Positions 23,330 through 32,418 are shown, counted from the stretch's first letter. The stretch: 64,000 nucleotides of DNA from Marinibaculum pumilum (GCF_042646425.1 NZ_JBHRTR010000034.1:248001-312000); one strand, 5' to 3'. The notes: a model not told the origin generated them from the sequence alone. A program made the numbers and translations.

Positions 23330-24970
23330 GTGACGGCGCTGCTTGAATTGGCGGGCGTGGCGAAGCGCTTCGGCGGCTTCACCGCGCTCGCCGACATCGA
23401 TGCCGGCTTCGCCGCGGGCGAGATCCACTGCCTGCTGGGGGAGAACGGGGCGGGCAAGTCGACCCTGTGCAACCTGGCCTTCGGCATCCACGCCCCGGAC
23501 GAGGGCGAGCTGCGCATCGACGGCGCGCCCTATCGCCCGGAAGGCCCGCGCGATGCGCTGGCGGCGGGCATCGCGATGGTGCACCAGCATTTCAGCCTGG
23601 TGCACGACATGCCGGTGGTCGACAACCTGATGCTGGGCCAGGCGCGCGGCATCCTCGACCGCAAGGGCTTCGCCGCCCGGCTGGAGGCGCTGGGCGCGGA
23701 ATACGGCCTCTCCCTCTCGCCCTTCGCGCGGGTGGGCGATCTCTCGATCGGCGAACGCCAGCGGGTGGAGATCGTGAAATGCCTGATGCGCGAGCCGCGC
23801 CTGCTGATCATGGACGAACCCACCGCGGTGCTGCTGCCCGACGAGATCGGCGCCCTGCTGAAGGTCTGCCGCGCGGTGGCGGAGCGTGGCTGCGGCGTCG
23901 TGCTGGTCACCCACAAGCTGGCGGAGATCAAGCAGGTCGCCGATCGGGTGACCGTGCTGCGCGGCGGCCGGGTCGTTGCCCGGTCCGAGGATCCGGCGGG
24001 TGAGATCGACAGCCTGGTGCGCGCGATGGTCGGCCGCGAATTCGGCGGGCTGGACAGCCTGGCGATGCGCAACCTGGGCATGGCGGCGGAGGAGGAAGGC
24101 AGGGCGCAGCCGGCCGGCGGTGACGGCGCCGATGCCGGCGGCAGGCCGCGCACCCCGGAGGCGGCGCAGTTCGACGGCCTGACGGTGCGGGATGCCGGCG
24201 GTGCCACCCGGCTCGACAATTTCACCCTGATCGTCCGCCGCGGCGAGATCGTCGGCGTCGCCGGTGTCGAGGGCAACGGCCAGAGCGAGCTGGGCGACGT
24301 GATCGCCGGCCTGGCGCATCCCGATTCCGGTCGCTTCCACGCCGCCGGCCGCGACCTGACCCGGGCCCGGCCGGCGGAGATCACTGCCGCCGGCGTCGGC
24401 GTGGTGCCGGAGGATCGCCACCGCGTCGCCGCCATCGTCGAGATGGGCCTGACGGAGAACCTGTTCCTGAACCGGACGAAGGGCTTCACCCGCTTCGGCC
24501 TGATGCGCCGCGGCGCCATGCGCGCGGCGGCGGAGGACCAGATGGCCCGCTTCGACGTCCGCGCCGCCGGGCCGGACGTGACCTTCGGCAGCCTGTCCGG
24601 CGGCAACCAGCAGAAGGCGGTACTGGCGCGCGAGCTGACCACCCCCGGCCTGACCTTCCTGCTGGCGGCGCAGCCGACCCGCGGGCTGGATGTCGGCGCG
24701 GTGGAATCGGTCTACCGCATGATCCGGGAGGCCTGCGGCAACGGTGCCGGGGTGCTGCTGATCTCCTCGGAACTGGACGAGATCCTGGCCGTCGCCGACC
24801 GGGTGGTGGTGCTCTATCGCGGCCGCATCGTGGGCGAGCGGCCGGCCCATCCGCGCTACCGGGCGGAGATCGGCGCGATGATGGCGGGCCATGCCGCCGA
24901 CACCCCGCCGGCAGGACCGGGCGGCGGGGCGGATGTCGATGCGCCGCCCGCGGCCGGAGAAGCGGCATGA
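23330..24970 (+). CDS. ABC transporter ATP-binding protein with two nucleotide-binding domains (nucleoside/sugar type)
   Basis: This 546-residue tandem ATPase begins at GTG 23330. Domain 1 has Walker A GENGAGKS (37-44), Q-loop VHQHFSL, signature LSIGERQRVEI and Walker B LLIMDEPTAVL. Domain 2 has the degenerate Walker A GVEGNGQSEL, signature LSGGNQQKAVLAREL and Walker B-like FLLAAQPTRGLD. That asymmetry is normal for the RbsA/YufO class, where one site is catalytically weak. An Ala/Gly-rich linker (about 250-285) separates the halves, and the C-terminus ends in a low-complexity Gly/Ala/Pro tail. Its stop overlaps the next start (ATGA). It energises import through the two permeases downstream. 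Confidence 0.93.
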   Translation: MTALLELAGVAKRFGGFTALADIDAGFAAGEIHCLLGENGAGKSTLCNLAFGIHAPDEGELRIDGAPYRPEGPRDALAAGIAMVHQHFSLVHDMPVVDNLMLGQARGILDRKGFAARLEALGAEYGLSLSPFARVGDLSIGERQRVEIVKCLMREPRLLIMDEPTAVLLPDEIGALLKVCRAVAERGCGVVLVTHKLAEIKQVADRVTVLRGGRVVARSEDPAGEIDSLVRAMVGREFGGLDSLAMRNLGMAAEEEGRAQPAGGDGADAGGRPRTPEAAQFDGLTVRDAGGATRLDNFTLIVRRGEIVGVAGVEGNGQSELGDVIAGLAHPDSGRFHAAGRDLTRARPAEITAAGVGVVPEDRHRVAAIVEMGLTENLFLNRTKGFTRFGLMRRGAMRAAAEDQMARFDVRAAGPDVTFGSLSGGNQQKAVLARELTTPGLTFLLAAQPTRGLDVGAVESVYRMIREACGNGAGVLLISSELDEILAVADRVVVLYRGRIVGERPAHPRYRAEIGAMMAGHAADTPPAGPGGGADVDAPPAAGEAA

Positions 24971-26064
24971 GCGAGGCGGCGGCCGGCCGGCCGCTCCTGG
25001 CGGGGATGAGCCTCGGCGACCTGCTGCGGGTGCCGGTGGTGCTGCCGGCGCTGGCGGTGCTGGCCGCCTTCCTGGTCGGCTGCCTGCTGGTGGTGGCGAT
25101 GGGGGTGGCGCCGGGCAAGGCGATCGCCGCTTTCGCCAACGGCGCCTTCGGGTCCGGCTATGCGATCTCGGTCTCGATCAACCGGGCGGTGGTGTTCGCC
25201 CTGGTCGGCCTTGGCTTCGTGCTGGCGAACCGCGCCAACCTGACCAATGTCGGTGGCGAGGGGCAGATCGCCGTCGGCGGCATCGTGGCGACCGCCATTG
25301 CCCTGTATGGCGGCGTCACCGGCCTGGGCTGGCTCGCCTTCATCATCCCCACCCTGGGCGCGGTGGTTGCGGGCGCCGTCTGGGGCGGCATTGCCGGGGT
25401 GCTGAAGGCGCGGGTCGGCACCAACGAGGTGATCTCCACCCTGCTGCTCTCCTTCATCGCGATCTGGCTGGTCTATTGGTGCGTGCAGTCGGAGGCGCTG
25501 CTGCGGCAGCCGATGACCACCTCCGCCACCCTGCCGGAATCGGCGGAGATCCCATTCGACACGCAGATCCCGCTGCTGACCGGCGATTATGCGGCGCCGG
25601 TGACCATCGGCGCGCTGGTCGCGCTGCTGCTGGCTGGCGTCGTGCACCTCGTGCTGACCCGCTCGCGCTTCGGCTTCCAGCTGCGGGCCGTCGGCCTGAA
25701 TCCGGTGGCGGCGGCGCGTGCCGGCATCCCGCAGCAGGCGATGGTGGTGCTGGCACTGACCATCGCCGGCGCCTTCGGCGGGCTGGCCGGGGCGATGATG
25801 CTGCTGGGCGAGCAATATTCGCTGAAGACCGGCTTCTCCTCCGGCTATGGCTTCGACGGGTTGGTGGTCGGGCTGCTGGCGCGCGGCTCGGTGCCCGGCG
25901 TGATCGCCGGGGCGCTGCTGTTCGGCTTCCTGCGCTCCGGCGGCATCAGCATGGAGATGGTGGCCGCGGTGCCGACGGCCCTGGTGATGGTGATCCAGGG
26001 CCTGATCGTGGTGGCGATCGCCGGCGCGGCGTTCTGGCTGGACCGGGGGACGGTCGCGCGATGA
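24967..26064 (+). CDS. ABC transporter permease (BPD_transp_2), first of pair
   Basis: This 365-residue inner-membrane protein has about nine or ten helices and the BPD_transp_2 hallmark segments: RANLTNVGGEGQIAVGGIVA (substrate-pathway loop), RVGTNEVISTLLLSFIA and FQLRAVGLNPVAAARAGI, the cytoplasmic coupling helix that docks on the ATPase. It is homologous to YufP/nucleoside-type permeases. ATG 24967 overlaps the ATPase stop by four bases, showing translational coupling. It pairs with the following gene to form the heterodimeric channel. Confidence 0.92.
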   Translation: MSEAAAGRPLLAGMSLGDLLRVPVVLPALAVLAAFLVGCLLVVAMGVAPGKAIAAFANGAFGSGYAISVSINRAVVFALVGLGFVLANRANLTNVGGEGQIAVGGIVATAIALYGGVTGLGWLAFIIPTLGAVVAGAVWGGIAGVLKARVGTNEVISTLLLSFIAIWLVYWCVQSEALLRQPMTTSATLPESAEIPFDTQIPLLTGDYAAPVTIGALVALLLAGVVHLVLTRSRFGFQLRAVGLNPVAAARAGIPQQAMVVLALTIAGAFGGLAGAMMLLGEQYSLKTGFSSGYGFDGLVVGLLARGSVPGVIAGALLFGFLRSGGISMEMVAAVPTALVMVIQGLIVVAIAGAAFWLDRGTVAR

Positions 26065-26080
26065 AGGGAAGGACAGGCCG

Positions 26081-27001
26081 ATGACCTGGGAGATCCTGGC
26101 CGTCTTCCTCGGTTCCTCGCTGCGGCTGGCGGTGCCGATCATGCTGGGCATGGTGGGCGAACTGGTCAGCGAACGGGCCGGCGTCCTGAACATGAGCCTG
26201 GAAGGCATGATGCTGACCGGCGCCTTTGCCGCCGCTTTGGGCGCTTGGGGCACCGGCAGCCCGGAGATCGGCCTGCTGTTCGCCCTGCTGGCGGTGCTGC
26301 CGGTGGCGCTCTTGCAGGCGTTCCTGTCCAACACCCTGCGGGCGAACCAGATCGTCACCGGCCTGGGCATCAACATCCTGGTGCTGGGCGCCACCACCCT
26401 GGCCTATCGGGAGATCTTCGGCGCCCGCTCGCGGGAGCAGATCCCCGGCTTCGACAAGTGGAGCCCGCCTCTGCTGGGCGACATCCCGGCCTTCGGCGAT
26501 GCCGTCTTCACCCAGGTCTGGCTGGTCTACCTGGCGATCGCCCTGGTGCTGGCGACCGGCTGGGTGCTGCGCCACACCGCGCTCGGCATCGCCATCAAGG
26601 CGGCGGGGGAGGATCCGCGGGCGCTGGACAAGTCCGGCATCTCGGTGCTGGTGATCCGCTACGGCGTGGTGCTGTTCGCCGGCGCGACCTCCGCCCTGGC
26701 GGGCGCCTTCCTGTCGATCGGCGACATCCACACCTTCACCGAGGGCATGACCAACGGCATCGGCTATCTCGCCATCGCCGCGGTGATCTTCGGCAACTGG
26801 CGGATGGGTCGTGCGGTGTTCGCCTGCCTGCTGTTCGGCGGCGCCACGGCGCTGCAGTTCCAGCTGCCGACCCTGGGTGTCGACGTGCCGAACGCCTTCC
26901 TGATCATGCTGCCCTACCTGCTCGCCTGCCTGGCGGTGGCCGGCATCACCGGCCGCCAGACCTCGCCCACGGTGCTGACGGTGCCGTACCGGCGGCGGTA
27001 G
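26081..27001 (+). CDS. ABC transporter permease (BPD_transp_2), second of pair
   Basis: This 306-residue permease of the YufQ type has about eight helices. Family segments include LVSERAGVLNMSLEGMMLTG at the N-terminus, LRANQIVTGLGINILVLG, the coupling loop IKAAGEDPRALDKSGISVL and a final FLIMLPYLLACLAVAG. It starts 16 bases after the first permease with GGAAGG upstream, so it is the last gene of the BMP transporter operon. After its stop comes a non-coding stretch with repeats and an assembly gap. Confidence 0.92.
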   Translation: MTWEILAVFLGSSLRLAVPIMLGMVGELVSERAGVLNMSLEGMMLTGAFAAALGAWGTGSPEIGLLFALLAVLPVALLQAFLSNTLRANQIVTGLGINILVLGATTLAYREIFGARSREQIPGFDKWSPPLLGDIPAFGDAVFTQVWLVYLAIALVLATGWVLRHTALGIAIKAAGEDPRALDKSGISVLVIRYGVVLFAGATSALAGAFLSIGDIHTFTEGMTNGIGYLAIAAVIFGNWRMGRAVFACLLFGGATALQFQLPTLGVDVPNAFLIMLPYLLACLAVAGITGRQTSPTVLTVPYRRR

Positions 27002-27053
27002 GCTGTTCAGGCGATCGTTCGCTTGCTGGTCGGGTTCTGCGCGGTTGCCGTCG

Positions 27054-27213
27054 TCCCCGGCTCGGGGGCGTACGGAATTCACACAATTGCTCGACGTGCC
27101 TATCCGCCACCGCCGTCCTTGGGCTCGACCCAAGGACCGTGACGATACGGCGATGCTGCGCAGCGTCGCGGTCCTGCCGCGGTCCTCGGCTCGGGGGCCT
27201 ACGGCATTCACAC
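27054..27213. repeat. Dispersed-type intergenic repeats: 31-base direct repeat around a hairpin
   Basis: The motif TCCYCGGCTCGGGGGCSTACGG...ATTCACAC occurs at 27054-27084 and again at 27183-27213, with 28 of 31 positions identical. Between them is a perfect inverted repeat at 27115-27137 (9-base arms GTCCTTGGG/CCCAAGGAC, loop CTCGA) which, if read as protein, gives the LGLDPRT peptide familiar from dispersed palindromes in alphaproteobacterial genomes. The 515 bases between the permease and the DegT-type gene (27002-27516) hold no gene that can be supported. Confidence 0.75.
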
Positions 27214-27261
27214 ATCTCGTCAGGGAGCCAAATCAGCCCTGCGGTCCTCCCTTTTTGCCGT

Positions 27262-27431
27262 NNNNNNNNNNNNNNNNNNNNNNNNNNNNNNNNNNNNNNN
27301 NNNNNNNNNNNNNNNNNNNNNNNNNNNNNNNNNNNNNNNNNNNNNNNNNNNNNNNNNNNNNNNNNNNNNNNNNNNNNNNNNNNNNNNNNNNNNNNNNNNN
27401 NNNNNNNNNNNNNNNNNNNNNNNNNNNNNNN
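27262..27431. other. Assembly gap (170 N)
   Basis: Bases 27262-27431 are all N. The flanks are repetitive intergenic DNA, so the gap is probably an unresolved repeat. The true length and content are unknown. Any reading frame crossing it is an artefact. Confidence 1.
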
Positions 27432-27516
27432 CCAGGGACATGCGTCAAAGAGATCTGAGAATGCGCGGTGGGCAGGGAACCGGGTCCGTCGCCCCTGCTC
27501 CGGTCAGTCCGCCGCC

Positions 27517-28662
27517 TCAGTTCGCCTTCAGCGCCTTGCGCAACGCCTCGACCACCCGGTCGACATCCGCATCGGCCAGGTAGGGATGCATCGGCAGGGC
27601 CAGCGCCTCGGCGGCCAGGCGTTCGCTGTGCGGCAGCGGGCGGTCGGCGAAGCGGCGATAGGCGGCCTGCTGATGGATCGGCACCGGATAGTAGATGCCG
27701 GTGGCGATGCCCTTGTCCTGCAGGGCGGCCCGGACCTTGTCGCGCCGGGCCGGCCCGCCCTCGATCCGCACCGTGTAGACCGACCAGGCGCTTTCCGCAT
27801 TGGGCGGCACCCATTGCCGTGGCACCAGGTCGGCCAGCCGTTCGCCGTAGCGGGCGGCGAGGCGCCGGCGCGCCGCCAGCTCGTCGTCGAACAAAGCCAG
27901 CTTCTCCAGCAGGATCGCCGCCTGCAGGGTGTCCAGGCGGCTGTTCATGCCGATCTCCAGCGCCTCGGTCCGGTCCGGGCCCTGGCCGTGCTGGCGCAGG
28001 CGGCGATAGGCGGCGTCGCGTGCCGGGTCGTCGGTAAACAGCGCCCCGGCATCGCCATAGGCGGCCAGCGTCTTGGTCGGGTAGAAGCTGGTGGCGGTGA
28101 CATGGGCCAGGGAGCCCACCGGCCGGCCGTCCAGGCTGGCGCCCAGGCTCTGTGCCGCGTCGGCCAGCAGGAACAGGCCCGCCTCCTCCGCGATCGGCGC
28201 GATCTCGTCATAGCGTGCCGGCAGGCCGAACAGGTCGACGGCGACCACTGCCCGCGGCACCGCGCGGCCGGCGGCCCGCGCGGTGTCGACCACAGCGGCC
28301 AGGTCCTCCGGATCCATGGTGAAGGTTTCCGGGTCGATATCGACATAGACCGGCATGGCGCCGCACTGCACCACCGTGCCGGCGGTCGCGACGAAGCTGT
28401 AGGCAGGCAGGAAGACGGCGTCGCCGCGGCCGATGCGCTCCCCCAGGAAGGCCGCCAGCAGGGCGTCGGTGCCGCTGGCCAGGCCGACGGCATGGGCGGT
28501 GCCGCAGCGGGCGGCCAGCGCCGCCTCCAGCTCCGCCACTTCCGGCCCCAGGACATATTGTCCCGCCTCCAGGACCTTCATCACCCGGTCCCGGATCCGC
28601 TTCGCGATGCGGCGGTGCTGCGCCTGCAGGTCGATCAGGGGGATGGTGCCGCGTCTGGCCAA
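27517..28662 (-). CDS. DegT/DnrJ/EryC1/StrS sugar-nucleotide aminotransferase, GnnB/WbpE-like
   Basis: This 381-residue PLP enzyme is of normal family length. It has LASGTDALLAAF (cofactor phosphate loop, about 62-73), LLADAAQSLGA with D168 to the pyridine nitrogen, and the Schiff-base Lys K197 in TSFYPTKTLAAYGDAGAL, then RQHGQ and the DTLQAAILLEKL segment. It should transfer an amino group to a keto-sugar nucleotide. The start is TTG 28662, with GGAGG seven bases upstream. It lies 27 bases downstream of a Gfo/Idh-type dehydrogenase, so the pair probably makes a 3-amino sugar nucleotide, as GnnA/GnnB or WlbA/WbpE do. Only the pairing, not the sequence alone, points to the 3-position. Confidence 0.88.
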   Translation of the reverse strand: MARRGTIPLIDLQAQHRRIAKRIRDRVMKVLEAGQYVLGPEVAELEAALAARCGTAHAVGLASGTDALLAAFLGERIGRGDAVFLPAYSFVATAGTVVQCGAMPVYVDIDPETFTMDPEDLAAVVDTARAAGRAVPRAVVAVDLFGLPARYDEIAPIAEEAGLFLLADAAQSLGASLDGRPVGSLAHVTATSFYPTKTLAAYGDAGALFTDDPARDAAYRRLRQHGQGPDRTEALEIGMNSRLDTLQAAILLEKLALFDDELAARRRLAARYGERLADLVPRQWVPPNAESAWSVYTVRIEGGPARRDKVRAALQDKGIATGIYYPVPIHQQAAYRRFADRPLPHSERLAAEALALPMHPYLADADVDRVVEALRKALKAN

Positions 28663-28689
28663 TGCCTGCCTCCGGGTTCGCTGTCGAGG

Positions 28690-29736
28690 TCAGGCGCTGA
28701 CGCGGTTCGTCGTGCCGGGCACCAGGCCCGTCCGCTCGGCGACGAAGGCGGCATGCCGACGCAGGGACTCGTTCACCGCGATCGCTGCCTCCAGCGCCCG
28801 CAAGCCTTCCCGCCCGGTCACTTCGGGGGGCCGCTCGCCTCGCACGGCCGCCAGGAAGGCAGAGAGCTCCTCCGCCAGCAGGTCGGTCTCGGCGAAGTCG
28901 TCGAAGCTCACGTCCAGGTCCGGGATCCCGCCCTTGGAGACCGCGCCGGTCCGGCGCACCCGCCGCACCTGGCGGGCGCCGAAGTCGATGGAGGTGTAGC
29001 GGTCTGCCTCGAAGACCCGCAGCTTGCGTTCGGTCTTCATGCTGACCCGGCTGGCGGTGATGGTGGCGACGCAGCCATCGGCGAATTTCACCCGGGCATT
29101 GGCGATGTCTTCCCGCTCCGATAGGACCGGCGTGCCGACCGCGTCGATATCCGCGATCGGGGCCGGCACGATCGACAGGACAAGGTCCAGGTCGTGGATC
29201 ATCAGGTCCAGGATCACGTTCACATCGGTGCCGCGCGCCGTCCAGGGCGCGATGCGCACGCATTCGACGTAGAGCGCCTGGCTGATCTCCGCGCGCAGCC
29301 GGGCGATCGGCGCGGCAAAGCGGATCAGATGCCCGACCTGCAACACGCGGCCGGAGCGTGCCGCAAGGTCGATCAGTGCCTGTGCCTCCGCCGGCGTCTC
29401 GGTGATCGGCTTCTCGATCAGGACATGGCGTCCGGCCTCCAGCGCCGCCGTTGCGACGGCGGCGTGCCGTCGGGTCGGCACCGCGATGCTCACGGCTTCG
29501 GCCTGCGACAGCGCTTCGTCGAGGGAGGCGGCGGCGCGGGTGTCGCATTCCTGCGCGACCGCGGCCGCCCGCGCCGGATCGGTGTCATAGACGCAGGCCA
29601 GCGCGGCGTACGGGCTGGCGGCCAGTTTCTGGGCATGGAAGCGGCCGAAATGGCCGACGCCGATCACCGCCATGCGGACAGGGCGATGGCCATGCGGTTC
29701 TGGGGAGCGGCGATCGGTCAACTCTGCCTCTGTCAT
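28690..29736 (-). CDS. Gfo/Idh/MocA-family NAD-dependent oxidoreductase, GnnA/WlbA-like
   Basis: This 348-residue protein has a Rossmann motif AVIGVGHFGRFH (glycines at 26-31), the family's catalytic Lys in LIEKPITE (K109) and the C-terminal domain segment VILDLMIHDLDLVLSI, whose HDLD is the usual active-site histidine region. It resembles the UDP-GlcNAc or UDP-GlcNAcA 3-dehydrogenases. Together with the DegT-type aminotransferase that follows it would produce a 2,3-diamino sugar nucleotide used for lipid A or surface polysaccharide. The start at ATG 29736 gives a 20-residue extension before the Rossmann strand; an inner ATG at residue 22 is possible. Confidence 0.85.
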   Translation of the reverse strand: MTEAELTDRRSPEPHGHRPVRMAVIGVGHFGRFHAQKLAASPYAALACVYDTDPARAAAVAQECDTRAAASLDEALSQAEAVSIAVPTRRHAAVATAALEAGRHVLIEKPITETPAEAQALIDLAARSGRVLQVGHLIRFAAPIARLRAEISQALYVECVRIAPWTARGTDVNVILDLMIHDLDLVLSIVPAPIADIDAVGTPVLSEREDIANARVKFADGCVATITASRVSMKTERKLRVFEADRYTSIDFGARQVRRVRRTGAVSKGGIPDLDVSFDDFAETDLLAEELSAFLAAVRGERPPEVTGREGLRALEAAIAVNESLRRHAAFVAERTGLVPGTTNRVSA

Positions 29737-29855
29737 GCGGCTGCCTTAGCACGGTGCCAGGGGGCTGTCAGGCGCTTTGCCCGGGGCGGGCCGGGGGTGG
29801 TGCGGCGCCCCGTGCCGGTTCCGGCTCCGACGCCCCCCTCCCTGAAACGCCCCCC

Positions 29856-29873
29856 TGAAACGCCTCCGTTTCA
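29856..29873. repeat. Inverted repeat TGAAACG-N4-CGTTTCA with an extra half copy
   Basis: Perfect 7-base arms at 29856-29862 and 29867-29873 lie downstream of the KefB-type stop on the minus strand. Another CCCTGAAACGC copy sits at 29840-29850. The surrounding DNA is C-tract rich. It may act as a transcript end for the antiporter gene, but no T-run follows. Confidence 0.5.
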
Positions 29874-29919
29874 ACCCCCCGTCTCGACAGCCCGTTCCGT
29901 CCGCCAGCGTCGCAGCGCG

Positions 29920-31707
29920 TCAGGCCACCTCGTCGCGGCGCGCATCCTCGTTGAACAGCTCCTCCAGTTCCTCCTCCCACTGGCGGGCGCGTTCCGCCAT
30001 CGCCTCCTGGTCGGTGTAGATCGCCAGATCCTCCCGCAGGCGGCGCTCGTCCAGCTCGCGGAAGGTCTGGATCGCCTGCTGTGCCTGGTAGTCGGCCATG
30101 CCGAGCTTCTCCAGCACCAGCTCCGTCAGTTCCAGCGAGGAGGCGAAGGTCTCGCGCACCACATGCTTCACGCCGACCGCCATCAGCCGGTGGGCATGGC
30201 CGCGGTTGCGGGCGCGGGCGATGATCTTCAGGTGCGGATAGTGCTGCAGCAGCAGTTCCGCGCAGCGGATCGAGCGCTCGATATCCTCGATCGCGATCAC
30301 GAAGACATGGGCGGTGTCGGCATGCACAGCCCGCAGGAAGTCGAGCCGGCTGGCATCGCCGTAATAGACCCGGCCGCCGAAATTGCGGACGAAATCGACC
30401 TGCTCGTGGCTTGCCTCCAGCGCGGTGAAGGGGATCCGCTTGGCGCGCAGGATGCGGCCGACGATCTGTCCGACCCGGCCGAAGCCGGCGATGATCACCT
30501 CGTTCTCCTCGTAGAGGGCGGTCGGCGCTTCCGCCTCCGTCTTCTTTGCGCGGCCGGTGCGGTCGATCAGCAGCAGCAGCAGCGGCGTCATCACCATCGA
30601 GATCGTGACGACCAGGGTCAGCGTGTCCGCCAGCTCGCGGTCGATCACCGACGCGGCACCGGCCACGCCGAAGATCACGAAGGCGAACTCGCCGCCCTGG
30701 CACAGGGTGGCGGCCAGCCGGATCGCCGGTTTCGTCCCCATGCCGGCGGAGCGGCCGATCAGGAACAGCACTGCCGCCTTGATCGCCAGCAGGCCCGCGA
30801 CCAGCAGCGCCACGGTGCCGGGATGTTCGGCCACAACGTCGAGGCGGATCGACATCCCCACGCCGATGAAGAACAGCCCCAGCAGCAGGCCTTTGAAGGG
30901 GCCGATATCGGCTTCCAGCGCATGCCGGAACTCCGAATCCGCCAGCAGCACGCCGGCCAGGAAGGCGCCCAGCGCCATCGACAGGCCGACCTCCTCCATC
31001 ATCAGGGCGGTGCCGACCACGATGAACAGGGAGACCGCGGTGAAGGCCTCCGCGATCTTCGACGAGGTGACATAGCGGAATAGCGGCCGCACGGCGTAGC
31101 GGCCGCCCAGCACCACCACCGCGACCGCGGCGGCCGCCTTGCCGATGCCCAGCAGCATGTCGGTGTCGAAGGTCAGGGTCTGCAGCCCCATCCGGTCGAG
31201 CTCGGCGATGATCGGCACCAGGACGATCAGCGGCACCGCGGCCAGGTCCTGGAACAGCAGGATCGAGAAGCCGGCGCGGCCGTGCCGGGTGGTCAGTTCG
31301 CTGCGCTCCGCCATGATCTGCAGCGCGAAGGCGGTCGACGACAGGGCCAGGGACAGGCCGATGATCGCGGCGCTCAGCGGCTGGATCCCCAGCAGCCAGG
31401 CCGCCAGCCCGAGGGCGGCGCCGGTGAGCAGGACCTGGCCGCCGCCCAGGCCCAGGATCACCCGCCGCATCGTCCACAGGCGGGTCGGCTGCAGCTCCAG
31501 TCCGATCAGGAACAGCAGCATGACCACGCCGAGTTCGGCGATGTGCAGGATTTCGTCCACGTTCTGCACCAGGCCCAGCACCATCGGCCCGATGACGATG
31601 CCTGCGGCCAGATAGCCCAGCACCGATCCCAGGCCGATCCGCTTGAACAGCGGCACGGCGAACACCGCCGCGGCAAGGAAGACGACCAGTGTGGGCAGCA
31701 GGCTCAT
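29920..31707 (-). CDS. Monovalent cation:proton antiporter-2 (CPA2), KefB/KefC-like
   Basis: This 595-residue protein has about 12 membrane helices (1-385), with CPA2 signatures such as LGYLAAGIVIGPMVLGLV, LLFLIGLELQPTRLW, LALSSTAFALQIMAE, FQDLAAVPLIVLVP and AFLAGVLLADSEFRH. A cytoplasmic RCK/TrkA-N domain follows from about residue 405, with the NAD-binding strand VIIAGFGRVGQIVGRIL and YYGDASRLDFL. The last 60 residues are acidic and coiled (EERRLREDL-type helices), as in KefB/KefC. It should exchange K+ (or Na+) for H+ under nucleotide or glutathione control. No KefF/KefG ancillary gene is adjacent. ATG 31707 begins directly at the first helix. Confidence 0.92.
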   Translation of the reverse strand: MSLLPTLVVFLAAAVFAVPLFKRIGLGSVLGYLAAGIVIGPMVLGLVQNVDEILHIAELGVVMLLFLIGLELQPTRLWTMRRVILGLGGGQVLLTGAALGLAAWLLGIQPLSAAIIGLSLALSSTAFALQIMAERSELTTRHGRAGFSILLFQDLAAVPLIVLVPIIAELDRMGLQTLTFDTDMLLGIGKAAAAVAVVVLGGRYAVRPLFRYVTSSKIAEAFTAVSLFIVVGTALMMEEVGLSMALGAFLAGVLLADSEFRHALEADIGPFKGLLLGLFFIGVGMSIRLDVVAEHPGTVALLVAGLLAIKAAVLFLIGRSAGMGTKPAIRLAATLCQGGEFAFVIFGVAGAASVIDRELADTLTLVVTISMVMTPLLLLLIDRTGRAKKTEAEAPTALYEENEVIIAGFGRVGQIVGRILRAKRIPFTALEASHEQVDFVRNFGGRVYYGDASRLDFLRAVHADTAHVFVIAIEDIERSIRCAELLLQHYPHLKIIARARNRGHAHRLMAVGVKHVVRETFASSLELTELVLEKLGMADYQAQQAIQTFRELDERRLREDLAIYTDQEAMAERARQWEEELEELFNEDARRDEVA

Positions 31708-31830
31708 GACGAAGGGCTTCCTTTCGCCCTGTTCGGGCGGCTCGGGCGCGGCTTTGCCGCTGCGGCCGCAGGCAGGCGGGCCGCCGGCCGGCGCCAGGGG
31801 CGGGACCCGCCGGCACCGGGGCAGTGGGGA

Positions 31831-32418
31831 TCAGCGGACGAGCCGGCGGTCGACATCGCGCCAAAGCACGGTGGCCGACCCCGTGCCGCTGGTTTCGGAG
31901 ATCACGGTATTGATATAGATCCGCTGTTCGGCCAGGGACATGCGGCCATTGCCGTCCAGGTCGAAGGGCAGGGTCTGCGCCGCGACGGGCTGGCCGGCCA
32001 GTCCCAGTTCGGCGAGGTCGAGTTCGCCATCGCCGTTCCGGTCGGCGCGGGCGAAACGCGTTGCCAGGTGATGTGCGATCTCCGCCTCGGAGAGGTGGCC
32101 GTCCCCGTCGCTGTCGATTGCCTCGAACGCATTGATCACGGGGGCCGTTCGACCGGAGGTTGCACCCTGCGACGACAGCAGGCTGGGGCCGAGGAACAGG
32201 CCCGGCAGCAGCCTGTCGTCGGTTTCCGCCATGCCGACGGGGCGGTCCGCGCCGCTGCAGGCGGCCAGGGCGAGGACGGACAGGGTCGGGACGGCCTGGG
32301 CCAGGACGGCCAGGGCGGCGGTGATCAGCGCGGGCACCGCCCGGCGCGCACCGCCGGCGGCGGGGGACAGGGGGCCGGACCTGGGCTTGTCGGCGATGCT
32401 GATCCGGTTCCTTACCAT
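31831..32418 (-). CDS. EF-hand calcium-binding lipoprotein
   Basis: This is a 195-residue exported protein. A long basic N-terminus leads to a hydrophobic stretch (about 30-53) ending in LALAAC, a lipobox with Cys54. Three canonical EF-hand loops follow: DSDGDGHLSEAE (102-113), DRNGDGELDLAE (126-137) and DLDGNGRMSLAE (153-164). Each keeps Asp at positions 1, 3 and 5 (or Asn) and Glu at 12, so Ca2+ binding is expected. ATG 32418 has AGGATAGGAG directly upstream. A shorter start nearer the signal sequence is possible because 30 residues before the hydrophobic core is long. Its role may be Ca2+ sensing or buffering in the envelope. It is divergent from the MarR gene. Confidence 0.78.
   Translation of the reverse strand: MVRNRISIADKPRSGPLSPAAGGARRAVPALITAALAVLAQAVPTLSVLALAACSGADRPVGMAETDDRLLPGLFLGPSLLSSQGATSGRTAPVINAFEAIDSDGDGHLSEAEIAHHLATRFARADRNGDGELDLAELGLAGQPVAAQTLPFDLDGNGRMSLAEQRIYINTVISETSGTGSATVLWRDVDRRLVR

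Noticed and set aside
27002..27261. A small gene coding a peptide with LGLDPRT
   Set aside because: This peptide is the usual spurious translation of dispersed intergenic palindromes; there is no ribosome site or conserved start.
26245..29124. An open frame crossing the run of N
   Set aside because: It exists only because N codons are not stops; it overlaps the second permease and the sugar-nucleotide genes.
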